Program-made: the position numbers and the translations under genes | Source of the DNA: Candidatus Brocadiaceae bacterium | GTDB taxonomy: Bacteria; Planctomycetota; MHYJ01; JACQXL01; CAKKQI01 | Direction: 5' to 3' | DNA: 7,576 nt | Assembly (NCBI GenBank): GCA_919901895.1 | Contig: CAKKQI010000215.1 | Location: 1 to 7,576, forward strand | The notes under the pieces: generated by a model | Database searches by the model: none | Seen by the model: the letters and a program-made list of their open reading frames with translations, nothing else | What the model was told of the DNA's origin: nothing | Shown here: one piece after another, positions 1 to 6,045 of the stretch | How the letters are laid out: every line of letters begins with the position of its first letter | Position numbering within the stretch: the stretch's first letter is position 1

Positions 1-246
1 GGACGATATAGTTATCAGCGTTTTATTGAAGAATTTGATCGGGAATTAGTCAAGGAGGGTTTTCAGCCGGTTATTTCAGTTGATGATTCTGAAACAGTAA
101 CACCACTTCTGGCCGAAGGGCAAAAATTCCGTGTTTTATACGGACGGGTTAAGGCCTTTCGGCATAAACGTTTCCCGGGGCGGAAGTTGTTTGTTGGAGA
201 AGTCAGGGCATTTTTACAAAGAATGGGGATTCGTAAGAATTATTAA
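1..246 (+). CDS. C-terminal fragment of an unidentified protein (5' end outside the window)
   Basis: Reading frame 1 is open from the first base to a TAA at 244-246, giving 81 residues that begin GRYSYQRFIEEFD and end RAFLQRMGIRKNY. The start codon lies upstream of the window. The fragment is rich in Arg and Lys, especially in its second half (RVKAFRHKRFPGRK), with no membrane segment and no motif I recognise. It ends 18 bases before the asparagine synthase-like gene on the same strand, so it is very probably the preceding gene of the same surface-polysaccharide operon. A sugar-modifying enzyme or methyltransferase would suit the setting, but nothing in these 81 residues shows that. I am sure it is coding from its base composition, frame and spacing, and unsure of its role. 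Confidence 0.6.
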   Translation, partial: GRYSYQRFIEEFDRELVKEGFQPVISVDDSETVTPLLAEGQKFRVLYGRVKAFRHKRFPGRKLFVGEVRAFLQRMGIRKNY

Positions 247-264
247 ACAGAAAGGTTTGTTGAT

Positions 265-2169
265 ATGTGCGGAATTGCCGGGATAATAAGTTTAAATCGA
301 ATCGCCAGGCCGGATTTGAAACATAGATTAGAAGTAATGAATGAATTGCAAGTCCACCGGGGGCCGGACGGAAGCGGTCTCTGGACGCATCCGGATAATT
401 ATGTGGGCGTGGCCCACCGGCGGTTGAGTATCATTGATTTAAAGACGGGGACTCAGCCGATGACCGACCGGCAAGGCAACTGGATAACTTATAACGGTGA
501 GATTTACAATTATATAGAGTTGCGTAACGAATTAGGTCTGGAATTATTTACCACCACCTCGGATACGGAAGTAATTTTGCAGGCTTACCGGAAATGGGGA
601 GATGATTGTGTCAATCATTTGCGCGGAATGTTTGCCTTTGCCATCTGGGATGAAGCCAATAAAAAATTATTCTGCGCCCGGGACCGCTTTGGAATTAAAC
701 CGTTTTATTATACCGTGGTGGATGACATATTTTATTTTGCCTCGGAAGCAAAAGCTCTCCTGCCATTCCTGAAGCGAATCGAAACCGACCCGGAAGGATT
801 CAAAGATTATATTACTTTCCAGTTTTGCCTGGCCGGCAAAACGCTTTTTAAAAATATTCGGGAACTGTTGCCCGGTCATATTCTTTCTATTACAAACGGT
901 TCCATAGCAGTCAAGCGTTATTGGGAGGTTTTTTATAATATTGATTCCCGGCAAACCGATAAATATTTTGAAGATAAAATCAGTTCCCTCTTAATTGAAT
1001 CGGTTGATTTGCATTTACGCAGTGATGTGCCGGTGGGTGCGTATTTGAGCGGCGGGTTGGATTCCAGCATTGTGGCTTCCCTGGCGACCAGGCAATCATC
1101 GGACGATTTTGTCGGGTTCAACGGTAAATTTTCCGGCGGCGAGGAATACGACGAAAGTAAATATGCCCGGGAGATTGCCCGCCTCCGTGATTTTAAGGCA
1201 TATGAAATTGATATTACCGTTACCGATTTTATTGAAAATATTCGGCGGATGATTTATCATCTTGATTATCCGGTGGCCGGGCCGGGTTCTTTTCCCCAAT
1301 ATATGGTTTCGCGATTTGCCGCTAAACATCGTAAAGTGGTTTTAGGCGGGCAGGGTGGAGACGAGATTTTCGGCGGTTATACCCGTTATTTGATTGCTTA
1401 TTTTGAACAATGTGTTAAAGGCGCCATTGAAAACACTCTCCATTCCGGTAATTTTATCGTTACTTACGAATCAATTATTCCCAACCTCGTAGCTCTAAAA
1501 AACTATAAACCGCTTCTCCAGGAATTCTGGCGCGATGGTTTGTTTGAAGACCTGGACCACCGATATTTTCGTTTGATTAACCGGGCGACGACTTTTAACC
1601 AGGAAATCAACTGGTCACTTTTAAAAGATTATTCGCCTTTTGAATCTTTCAAAAGTATTTTCAGGGCGGATAATGTTAAAAAAGAATCTTATTTTGACAG
1701 TATGACCCATTTTGATTTCAAGACGCTCTTGCCGGCTTTACTGCAGGTAGAAGACCGGGTCAGCATGGCCCACGGGCTGGAATCCCGGGTGCCGTTTCTA
1801 GACCACCCGCTGGTGGAATTGGTTGCGACGATTCCTTCAAATATTAAGTTTAAAAATGGAACAATGAAATCAGTTTTAAAGAATGCGATGAAGTCATTTC
1901 TGCCGGAAATGATTTTTAACCGAAAGGATAAAATGGGATTTCCTGTGCCGTTGAGCGAGTGGCTTCAGGGTGAGGCGCGGGATTTTGTGCGGAATATCTT
2001 TTCTTCGCGTCGGGCCTTATCACGGGAATTGATTAATAATAAATTGGTTCTTGATGGAATCGACCAAGAACCTAAGTTCGGCCGGAAAATCTGGGCATTA
2101 CTCTCTCTGGAATTATGGCAGCAGGAATTTCACGATAAAGAACAGGAATTTAAAAAACTGATAAAATAA
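265..2169 (+). CDS. asnB: Glutamine-hydrolysing asparagine synthase-like amidotransferase (AsnB family)
   Basis: This is a 634-residue two-domain class II amidotransferase. The N-terminal glutaminase domain begins MCGIAGI, so Cys2 becomes the catalytic N-terminal nucleophile. It has RGPDG (32-36), HRRLSIIDL (Arg52), YNGEIYN (Asn77, Gly78, Glu79) and SDTE (Asp100), the glutamine-binding residues of the family. The C-terminal ATP-pyrophosphatase domain has the PP-loop SGGLDSS at 262-268, GGQGGDEIFGGY from 361, EDRVSMAHGLESRVPFLD at 496-513 and RKDKMGFPVP from 553. All key residues are present, so it should hydrolyse glutamine and pass ammonia to an adenylated carboxylate. True asparagine synthetases share this layout. 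Next to two sugar-nucleotide SDRs and a glycosyltransferase, a role in amidating a uronic acid (uronamide) is more likely than bulk asparagine synthesis, but that is inference. The start is fixed by the mature Cys2, with a modest AAAGG at 251-255 upstream. The length fits the longer AsnB proteins of polysaccharide clusters. Confidence 0.93.
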   Translation: MCGIAGIISLNRIARPDLKHRLEVMNELQVHRGPDGSGLWTHPDNYVGVAHRRLSIIDLKTGTQPMTDRQGNWITYNGEIYNYIELRNELGLELFTTTSDTEVILQAYRKWGDDCVNHLRGMFAFAIWDEANKKLFCARDRFGIKPFYYTVVDDIFYFASEAKALLPFLKRIETDPEGFKDYITFQFCLAGKTLFKNIRELLPGHILSITNGSIAVKRYWEVFYNIDSRQTDKYFEDKISSLLIESVDLHLRSDVPVGAYLSGGLDSSIVASLATRQSSDDFVGFNGKFSGGEEYDESKYAREIARLRDFKAYEIDITVTDFIENIRRMIYHLDYPVAGPGSFPQYMVSRFAAKHRKVVLGGQGGDEIFGGYTRYLIAYFEQCVKGAIENTLHSGNFIVTYESIIPNLVALKNYKPLLQEFWRDGLFEDLDHRYFRLINRATTFNQEINWSLLKDYSPFESFKSIFRADNVKKESYFDSMTHFDFKTLLPALLQVEDRVSMAHGLESRVPFLDHPLVELVATIPSNIKFKNGTMKSVLKNAMKSFLPEMIFNRKDKMGFPVPLSEWLQGEARDFVRNIFSSRRALSRELINNKLVLDGIDQEPKFGRKIWALLSLELWQQEFHDKEQEFKKLIK

Positions 2170-2194
2170 ATCCCGCTGATAACGGGGTAAATAT

Positions 2195-2200
2195 GGAGGT
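2195..2200 (+). promoter_or_regulatory. Ribosome binding site that decides the start of the first SDR gene
   Basis: GGAGGT lies four bases before the ATG at 2205. A possible ATG at 2193 overlaps this Shine-Dalgarno sequence and has none of its own, so translation most likely begins at 2205 with MKVLITGG. Confidence 0.75.
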
Positions 2201-2204
2201 GCTT

Positions 2205-3149
2205 ATGAAAGTGCTTATTACCGGCGGCGCCGGTTTTATCGGATCGCATCTGACCGAGCGGTTGCTGCAGCGGAAAGATAAAGTTTTGGTGATTGATAAC
2301 TACTCCACGGGACGACGTGATAATCTTACGCCGCAGCCTAACCTGACCATTGTTGAAGACACGATTGCCGATACAGATTTGGTTAATAAAGTATTTGATG
2401 ATTTTAAACCGGAGGTGGTTGTTCATGCGGCGGCGTCTTACAAAGACCCGGAAAACTGGGTGGAAGATACCCGGACCAACGTGCTGGGGAGCGTGAATGT
2501 GGTAAAAGCAACCAAACAGATGAATATTAAGCGGCTGATTTACTTTCAAACTTCGCTCTGTTACGGATTGCAGCCGTTAGAACAACCGATTACCTTGAAG
2601 CATCCTCTCAGGCCGGAAGGCAGCAGTTATGCGATCAGTAAAACGGCGGGTGAATTATACATCAAATTAAGCAATTTAAACTATATTTCTTTCCGCCTGG
2701 CCAATGCCTATGGCCCCAGGAATCTCAGCGGTCCGTTGCCCACTTTTTATCAGCGTTTAAGCACCGATAAGCCGTGTTTCGTGATGGATACCAGGCGTGA
2801 TTTTATTTATGTGGATGATTTAATTGATATTGTCATGCTGGCCATTGACGGGAAAGGCCGGCCGGGCCCATATCATGTTTCTTCGGGAGGCGATTATTCC
2901 ATTAAAGTACTTTTTGAAGCGGTGGTTAAAGCAATGGGCATTACTTTGAAACAAGAAGTAGAGGTCCGGCCGCGTAATCCGGATGATGTTGCTACGATTT
3001 TGTTGGACCCTTCTGAAACTGAACGTGATTTTAACCGGCGGGTAAATACGCCTCTGGAAAGCGGGGTCGCCAGAACTGTCGCCTGGTATAAAAAATATGG
3101 GATTACCCAGACTTATACCCATTTAAAACAGACAGAGGGAAAAAAATAA
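2205..3149 (+). CDS. NAD-dependent sugar-nucleotide epimerase/dehydratase (extended SDR; resembles WbmG/WbmH-type O-antigen enzymes)
   Basis: This 314-residue extended short-chain dehydrogenase acts in the cytoplasm on a nucleotide-activated sugar. The Rossmann motif GGAGFIG (7-13) binds the cofactor, and Asp31 in VIDN ends the second strand, which favours NAD over NADP. HAAA is at 74-77, the TS pair at 116-117 sits at the usual catalytic Ser/Thr, and Tyr142-x-x-x-Lys146 (YAISK) is the catalytic pair. The C-terminal sugar-binding part has RLANAYGPRN (164-173) and RDFIYVDDL (198-206). The phrases HAAASYKDPENW and FQTSLCYG match, from memory, the SDR type studied in the Bordetella O-antigen locus (WbmG/WbmH) rather than GalE or RmlB. 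That suggests a C4 or C5 epimerase or related step on an acetamido-uronic sugar; the exact reaction cannot be read from sequence. It lies 35 bases after the amidotransferase gene and 22 before the second SDR. Confidence 0.85.
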   Translation: MKVLITGGAGFIGSHLTERLLQRKDKVLVIDNYSTGRRDNLTPQPNLTIVEDTIADTDLVNKVFDDFKPEVVVHAAASYKDPENWVEDTRTNVLGSVNVVKATKQMNIKRLIYFQTSLCYGLQPLEQPITLKHPLRPEGSSYAISKTAGELYIKLSNLNYISFRLANAYGPRNLSGPLPTFYQRLSTDKPCFVMDTRRDFIYVDDLIDIVMLAIDGKGRPGPYHVSSGGDYSIKVLFEAVVKAMGITLKQEVEVRPRNPDDVATILLDPSETERDFNRRVNTPLESGVARTVAWYKKYGITQTYTHLKQTEGKK

Positions 3150-3171
3150 ACCCTGTTAGGCTATGATTAGT

Positions 3172-4239
3172 ATGAGTGAATTTAACCAACAGAATGTTCT
3201 GGTCACCGGCGGGGCGGGATTTATCGGCAGTAATCTGGTCAAGATTATTATTCAATCAGCTCCGGCCAAAGTGGTGATCGTTGATAATTTACTTTCAGCC
3301 GAGCGGATTAACGTACCGGAACACCGAGCGGTTCGTTTTATAGAAGGGTCGATTGCAGACGAGAGTATCTTAAATGGTTTAAATGATGAATTTGATTACG
3401 TTTTTCATCTGTCAACCTATCACGGGAACCAGAGTTCTATTGCCAATCCGTTGGCTGACCATGCGAATAACACCCTGACTACCTTAAAACTTTACGAAAG
3501 GATTAAAAATTTCCGAAAGGTAAAAAAAGTCGTCTATGCCTCGGCCGGTTGCACGGTTGCTAAAAAAACGTTTGATGATATCAAGCCGACCACTGAAGAC
3601 GACCCGGTTTCGCTGGTCCAGGATAGTCCTTATGCGATTTCAAAAATCATCGGTGAATTTTATTCGGTTTATTATCATAAGCAGCATAATCTGCCGACGG
3701 TGCGGGCGCGGTTCCAGAATGTTTACGGTCCCGGCGAGATATTAGGGGCCGGGCAATGGCGCGGGACGCCGGCGACGGTCTGGCGTAATGTTATTCCGGT
3801 ATTTATTTATAAGGCGCTTAACCAGATGCCGCTTCCGGTGGAAAATGAAGGCCGGGCCAGCCCCGATAAAATCGGGGCCAGCCGGGATTTTATTTATGTG
3901 GAAGATATCTGCCGCGGTTTAATCGCCTGTGCTTTTAAGGGAAAAGCCGGCGATGTCTATAATCTGGCCAGCGGGCAGGAGACGACTATTTTAGAATTAG
4001 CCCAATTAATTAATAACCTGACCGCTAATCCCGCGGCGATTGAATCCCTTCCCAGACGAAACTGGGATAATTCGGGCCGGCGGGTCGGTTGTGCGGTGAA
4101 ATCGTCCAAAGAACTTCAATTTAAAGCCGAAATTCTATTAAAAAAAGGATTAATTAACACCATTGACTGGACCAGGCAAAACCGGTCATTAATTCAAGAA
4201 TGCATAGATAAACACCGTGATCATTTAAAACACATTTAA
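3172..4239 (+). CDS. Second NAD-dependent epimerase/dehydratase (extended SDR, WbmF-like), with a short in-frame insertion
   Basis: This is 355 residues from the ATG at 3172. An ATG at 3163 would add MIS, but it sits only two bases after the sole AGG, so 3172 is preferred. The Rossmann motif is GGAGFIG (13-19), with Asp38 in VDN for NAD. Ser124 in YASAGC and Tyr154-x-x-x-Lys158 (YAISK) are the catalytic residues. ARFQNVYGPGEILGAGQWRG (179-198) and SRDFIYVEDICRGL (237-250) follow, then a VYNLASG stretch near 262-268. The long GPGEILGAGQWRG segment marks a subgroup that I recall from Bordetella WbmF, not generic GalE. It shares little with the preceding SDR beyond fold motifs, so the two probably do different steps. 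Residues 231-237 (PDKIGAS) look like a recent 21-bp insertion immediately before the conserved RDFIYVED; the frame is kept. Product: probably a modified nucleotide-uronic sugar (inference). Confidence 0.85.
   Translation: MSEFNQQNVLVTGGAGFIGSNLVKIIIQSAPAKVVIVDNLLSAERINVPEHRAVRFIEGSIADESILNGLNDEFDYVFHLSTYHGNQSSIANPLADHANNTLTTLKLYERIKNFRKVKKVVYASAGCTVAKKTFDDIKPTTEDDPVSLVQDSPYAISKIIGEFYSVYYHKQHNLPTVRARFQNVYGPGEILGAGQWRGTPATVWRNVIPVFIYKALNQMPLPVENEGRASPDKIGASRDFIYVEDICRGLIACAFKGKAGDVYNLASGQETTILELAQLINNLTANPAAIESLPRRNWDNSGRRVGCAVKSSKELQFKAEILLKKGLINTIDWTRQNRSLIQECIDKHRDHLKHI
3854..3883 (+). repeat. Palindromic 21-bp in-frame insertion flanked by 9-bp direct repeats
   Basis: GGGCCAGCC occurs at 3854-3862 and again at 3875-3883. 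Between them is CCGATAAAATCG, and the whole forms a perfect 8-bp hairpin, GCCCCGAT (3860-3867), loop AAA, ATCGGGGC (3871-3878). Taking out 21 bases restores EGRASRDFIYVED, the form expected of the family. This looks like a tiny palindromic element with a 9-bp target duplication, or a local duplication that happened to create a hairpin. Confidence 0.6.
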
Positions 4240-4261
4240 TTAGTCCGGCTCACGACAAGAA

Positions 4262-5485
4262 ATGATGCATTTTTCTAAAATAAAAACCCTTGTTTTATAT
4301 GCCGGCTATACGCGCGTCTTATCTTATTTTGAAGATTGGTCTGATGCTTTTATTGAGGCCGAAGAATTTGAAATTACGGTTGTTAATATTGCCAACAAAA
4401 ACAACCTTGGGCTTGTAGAAAGAACCGTCAAAAATTATGATTTTATTGTAATATTGCATTCGGCGTTTGGCGACACGCTGGATTATATTAGTCATTATAA
4501 AAATATACTACGCGAGCGGCCGGCAAAATTGATGGTGTTTGTCGGTAACGAAGTGAATTACCCTCCGCCGCTTTTGGGAGTACACGAAAAAATTGTATTT
4601 CTCCAGTCAATCAAACCTGATTTTATTGCTACCCAGTTACCTCTGGAAACCGGACAAAAACTTTACGAGGATATTACCGGTGCCGGGGTGGTTGACCTGC
4701 CGCATGCCTTAAATCCGAAAAGGTTCAGCCCGGCAGTTTCTCAATCAGCCAGAAAAATAGATATTGGGGTCAGGACGCATAAATATTATCCTTTTATCGG
4801 AGATAATGAAAGAACGTCCCTTGTGGAATATTTCGTTAAAACCGGAGTTGCGTCGCCTTTAAGGTTGGATGTTAGCACCGATTACCGGGCCAGATTTTCT
4901 TCCGGGAAATGGTCGGAATTTTTAAATAAATGCAAAGGGACGCTGGCGACCGAGGCCGGCAGTTACTATCTGGAAAAAGACGATGCGACCGTAATAAAAA
5001 TAGCCGGATATATAAAAAACCGGTGCGGCCCGCTCCAGAAGTATTCTTTTAAGTTTGAGGAAAGGTATAAAAAATTTATTCCCGTTTTTTTTAAATCAAT
5101 CCTCAGGACCATCATGGGAATCTCCGGTACCGAAGAGCGATACGGGAAAGGAATATATTATTCTGTTGGTTTTGAAGAAATATACGAAAGATTTTTTAAA
5201 AACTACCTAAATTCTTTAAACGGCAAATGTATTTCTTCAAGGCATTTTGAGGCGATTGGAACCAAAACTTGCCAGATTATGTTTCCGGGTCGGTTTAACG
5301 GAATCCTGGAAGCGGATAAACATTACCTATCGCTGAACCTTGATTTTTCTAATATCAAAGAGGTGTTAGAAAAGTTCAGGGATTTGAGTTACCGGACAAA
5401 ACTGGTGGACGACGCTTACGAGTATGTAATGAGCCACCACACTTATAGGCACCGGATAAAGAAGATTTCCGGGTTATTCAAATAA
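4262..5485 (+). CDS. Glycosyltransferase with CgeB-like C-terminal domain (GT-B fold)
   Basis: This is a 407-residue cytoplasmic protein without signal peptide or clear membrane span. The N-terminal half (about 8-155) alternates beta strands and helices, as in an N-terminal GT-B Rossmann domain, with LVLYAG at 10-15, FIVILHSAFGD at 61-71 and the linker DLPHALNPKRFSP at 145-157. The C-terminal third has SSRHFEAIGTKTCQIM (325-340), GILEADKHYLSLNLDFSN (347-364) and the closing HHTYRHR (392-398). These resemble the family in which a donor-binding RxFE motif is followed by a spore-CgeB/Glyco_trans_1_2 tail ending in HTYxxR. The stretch about 235-300 is basic and aromatic and looks like a family-specific insertion. 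It starts 22 bases after the second SDR with a weak Shine-Dalgarno; MM at 4262 and 4265 are both possible starts. It is the last gene of the operon and probably transfers the sugar made by its neighbours. Donor and acceptor are unknown. Confidence 0.75.
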   Translation: MMHFSKIKTLVLYAGYTRVLSYFEDWSDAFIEAEEFEITVVNIANKNNLGLVERTVKNYDFIVILHSAFGDTLDYISHYKNILRERPAKLMVFVGNEVNYPPPLLGVHEKIVFLQSIKPDFIATQLPLETGQKLYEDITGAGVVDLPHALNPKRFSPAVSQSARKIDIGVRTHKYYPFIGDNERTSLVEYFVKTGVASPLRLDVSTDYRARFSSGKWSEFLNKCKGTLATEAGSYYLEKDDATVIKIAGYIKNRCGPLQKYSFKFEERYKKFIPVFFKSILRTIMGISGTEERYGKGIYYSVGFEEIYERFFKNYLNSLNGKCISSRHFEAIGTKTCQIMFPGRFNGILEADKHYLSLNLDFSNIKEVLEKFRDLSYRTKLVDDAYEYVMSHHTYRHRIKKISGLFK

Positions 5486-5542
5486 AAACCCCGTTAAAAA
5501 TGATGATCATCCTGACGGATTTCCAAGCATTCCTAACGGGGT
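5481..5542 (-). terminator. Hairpin with T-run on the - strand (leftward terminator), starting just after the glycosyltransferase stop
   Basis: ACCCCGTTA (5488-5496) and TAACGGGGT (5534-5542) are perfect 9-bp arms around a 37-base loop. The loop contains the self-complementary GATGATCATC. Read on the - strand, the stem is followed by TTTT-A-TTT (bases 5487-5481), so it would stop leftward transcripts from the convergent coiled-coil gene. No T-run follows on the + strand. The large loop lowers confidence. Confidence 0.5.
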
Positions 5543-5571
5543 GAATTTAAGGTTGTTGATAAAGTCAACAG

Positions 5572-5620
5572 GCTCATTCCGAACCTTGCCCTGAAATAAG
5601 TTCAGGGTATCGGGGTGAGC
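5572..5620. repeat. Long REP-like hairpin in the convergent spacer
   Basis: An inner stem CCCTGAA (5589-5595) / TTCAGGG (5601-5607) is enclosed by GCTCATTCCGA (5572-5582) and TCGGGGTGAGC (5610-5620), which pair with two G-T wobbles. The 49-base structure has the form of dispersed bacterial intergenic palindromes. A second small hairpin, GTTGA (5555-5559) / TCAAC (5565-5569), lies just to its left. TCAACaGGCTCA (5565-5576) recurs as TCAACgGGCTCA at 5636-5647. Confidence 0.55.
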
Positions 5621-5657
5621 TCGTTAAAAAGTTTTTCAACGGGCTCAATTTTATTTT
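5617..5657 (+). terminator. Probable rightward rho-independent terminator of the polysaccharide operon
   Basis: GAGCTCGTT (5617-5625) pairs with AACGGGCTC (5638-5646) with one G-T wobble. The loop contains AAAAAG/TTTTTC, which can extend pairing. AATTTTATTTTT follows at 5647-5658, a T-rich tail on the + strand. It would end transcription of the left-hand operon, and its tail overlaps the 3' end of the convergent gene. Confidence 0.5.
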
Positions 5658-5944
5658 TCGGACGGGGTTTTTTCAGTTTCAATTACAATACCCAGTTCGT
5701 CTTCTAAAGAAACCAGATAATCTTCAATATCAATGATAAATTCTTCCAATTCATTCACCCGGTCTTCTAATTGTTCAATCCGTCCGTTCATATTTTCCAT
5801 AACCATTTTAATTCTGGCTCCGACTTCGCGCGCTTCTTCAGATGAAGGAGGTGACAATTTTTTTTCCTGGGTTAAAGCCGTTCCGTTCAGGATAAAAAAT
5901 ACCGTTACCAGCGCACAGACTCCGATAATTATTCCGTATTTCAT
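5651..5944 (-). CDS. Small exported or membrane-anchored coiled-coil protein
   Basis: The protein is 97 residues from the ATG at 5942-5944, chosen because AAGGAG lies six bases upstream and a signal-like segment begins there. Residues 3-19 are hydrophobic (YGIIIGVCALVTVFFIL), followed by NGTALTQEKK. This is either a cleaved signal peptide (near Ala23) or an uncleaved anchor; Cys10 is too early for a lipobox. Residues 34-43 are charged, then a heptad coiled coil runs with hydrophobics at 45, 49, 52, 56, 59, 63, 66, 70, 73, 77, 80, 84 and 87, a perfect 4-3 spacing. This predicts a dimer or trimer about 43 residues long, with a charged tail ending TEKTPSEK. It resembles Lpp-like or other small envelope coiled-coil proteins only in shape; I do not recognise a family. 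It lies downstream of the EF-hand gene on the same strand, about 100 bases away, and may share its transcript. Confidence 0.75.
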   Translation of the reverse strand: MKYGIIIGVCALVTVFFILNGTALTQEKKLSPPSSEEAREVGARIKMVMENMNGRIEQLEDRVNELEEFIIDIEDYLVSLEDELGIVIETEKTPSEK

Positions 5945-5950
5945 AGAGGT

Positions 5951-5956
5951 CTCCTT
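5951..5956 (-). promoter_or_regulatory. Ribosome binding site that decides the start of the coiled-coil gene
   Basis: On the - strand AAGGAG is followed after six bases (ACCTCT) by the ATG at 5944. The frame stays open further upstream to 6040, but that extension is polar, runs through a GC-rich hairpin and would bury the signal segment, so 5944 is preferred. Confidence 0.8.
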
Positions 5957-5972
5957 ATTAAATTGAAGCAGT

Positions 5973-5997
5973 TCCGCCCCGCCTTCGGCGGGACGGA
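5973..5997. repeat. GC-rich hairpin between the EF-hand and coiled-coil genes
   Basis: CCCGCC (5978-5983), loop TTC, GGCGGG (5987-5992), extended after one mismatch by TCCG (5973-5976) / CGGA (5994-5997). There is no T-run on either strand, so it is not a classic terminator. A weaker stem, GCGGG (6019-6023) / CCCGC (6028-6032), lies just beyond. It may be a dispersed palindrome or an mRNA stabiliser or attenuator between two cotranscribed genes. Confidence 0.55.
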
Positions 5998-6045
5998 TTT
6001 GCTTTTGTTTACTTTTATGCGGGCGGTCCCGCGCTACCAAGATTT

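Noticed and set aside
667..1329. Several short - strand open frames inside the amidotransferase gene
   Set aside because: They overlap a fully conserved AsnB reading frame, have no ribosome site and show no recognisable protein.
2172..2186. CCCG...CGGG hairpin between the amidotransferase and first SDR genes as a terminator
   Set aside because: The stem is only four pairs, no T-run follows, and the downstream gene begins at once with its own ribosome site, as expected inside an operon.
5488..5542. Possible integron attC site
   Set aside because: The arms read GTTA then TAAC, the reverse of the RYYYAAC / GTTRRRY order, and there is no integrase or cassette structure.
5945..6040. Upstream start at 6040 for the coiled-coil protein
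   Set aside because: It would add 32 polar residues before the signal segment and run through a GC-rich hairpin, while a good AAGGAG site supports the start at 5944.
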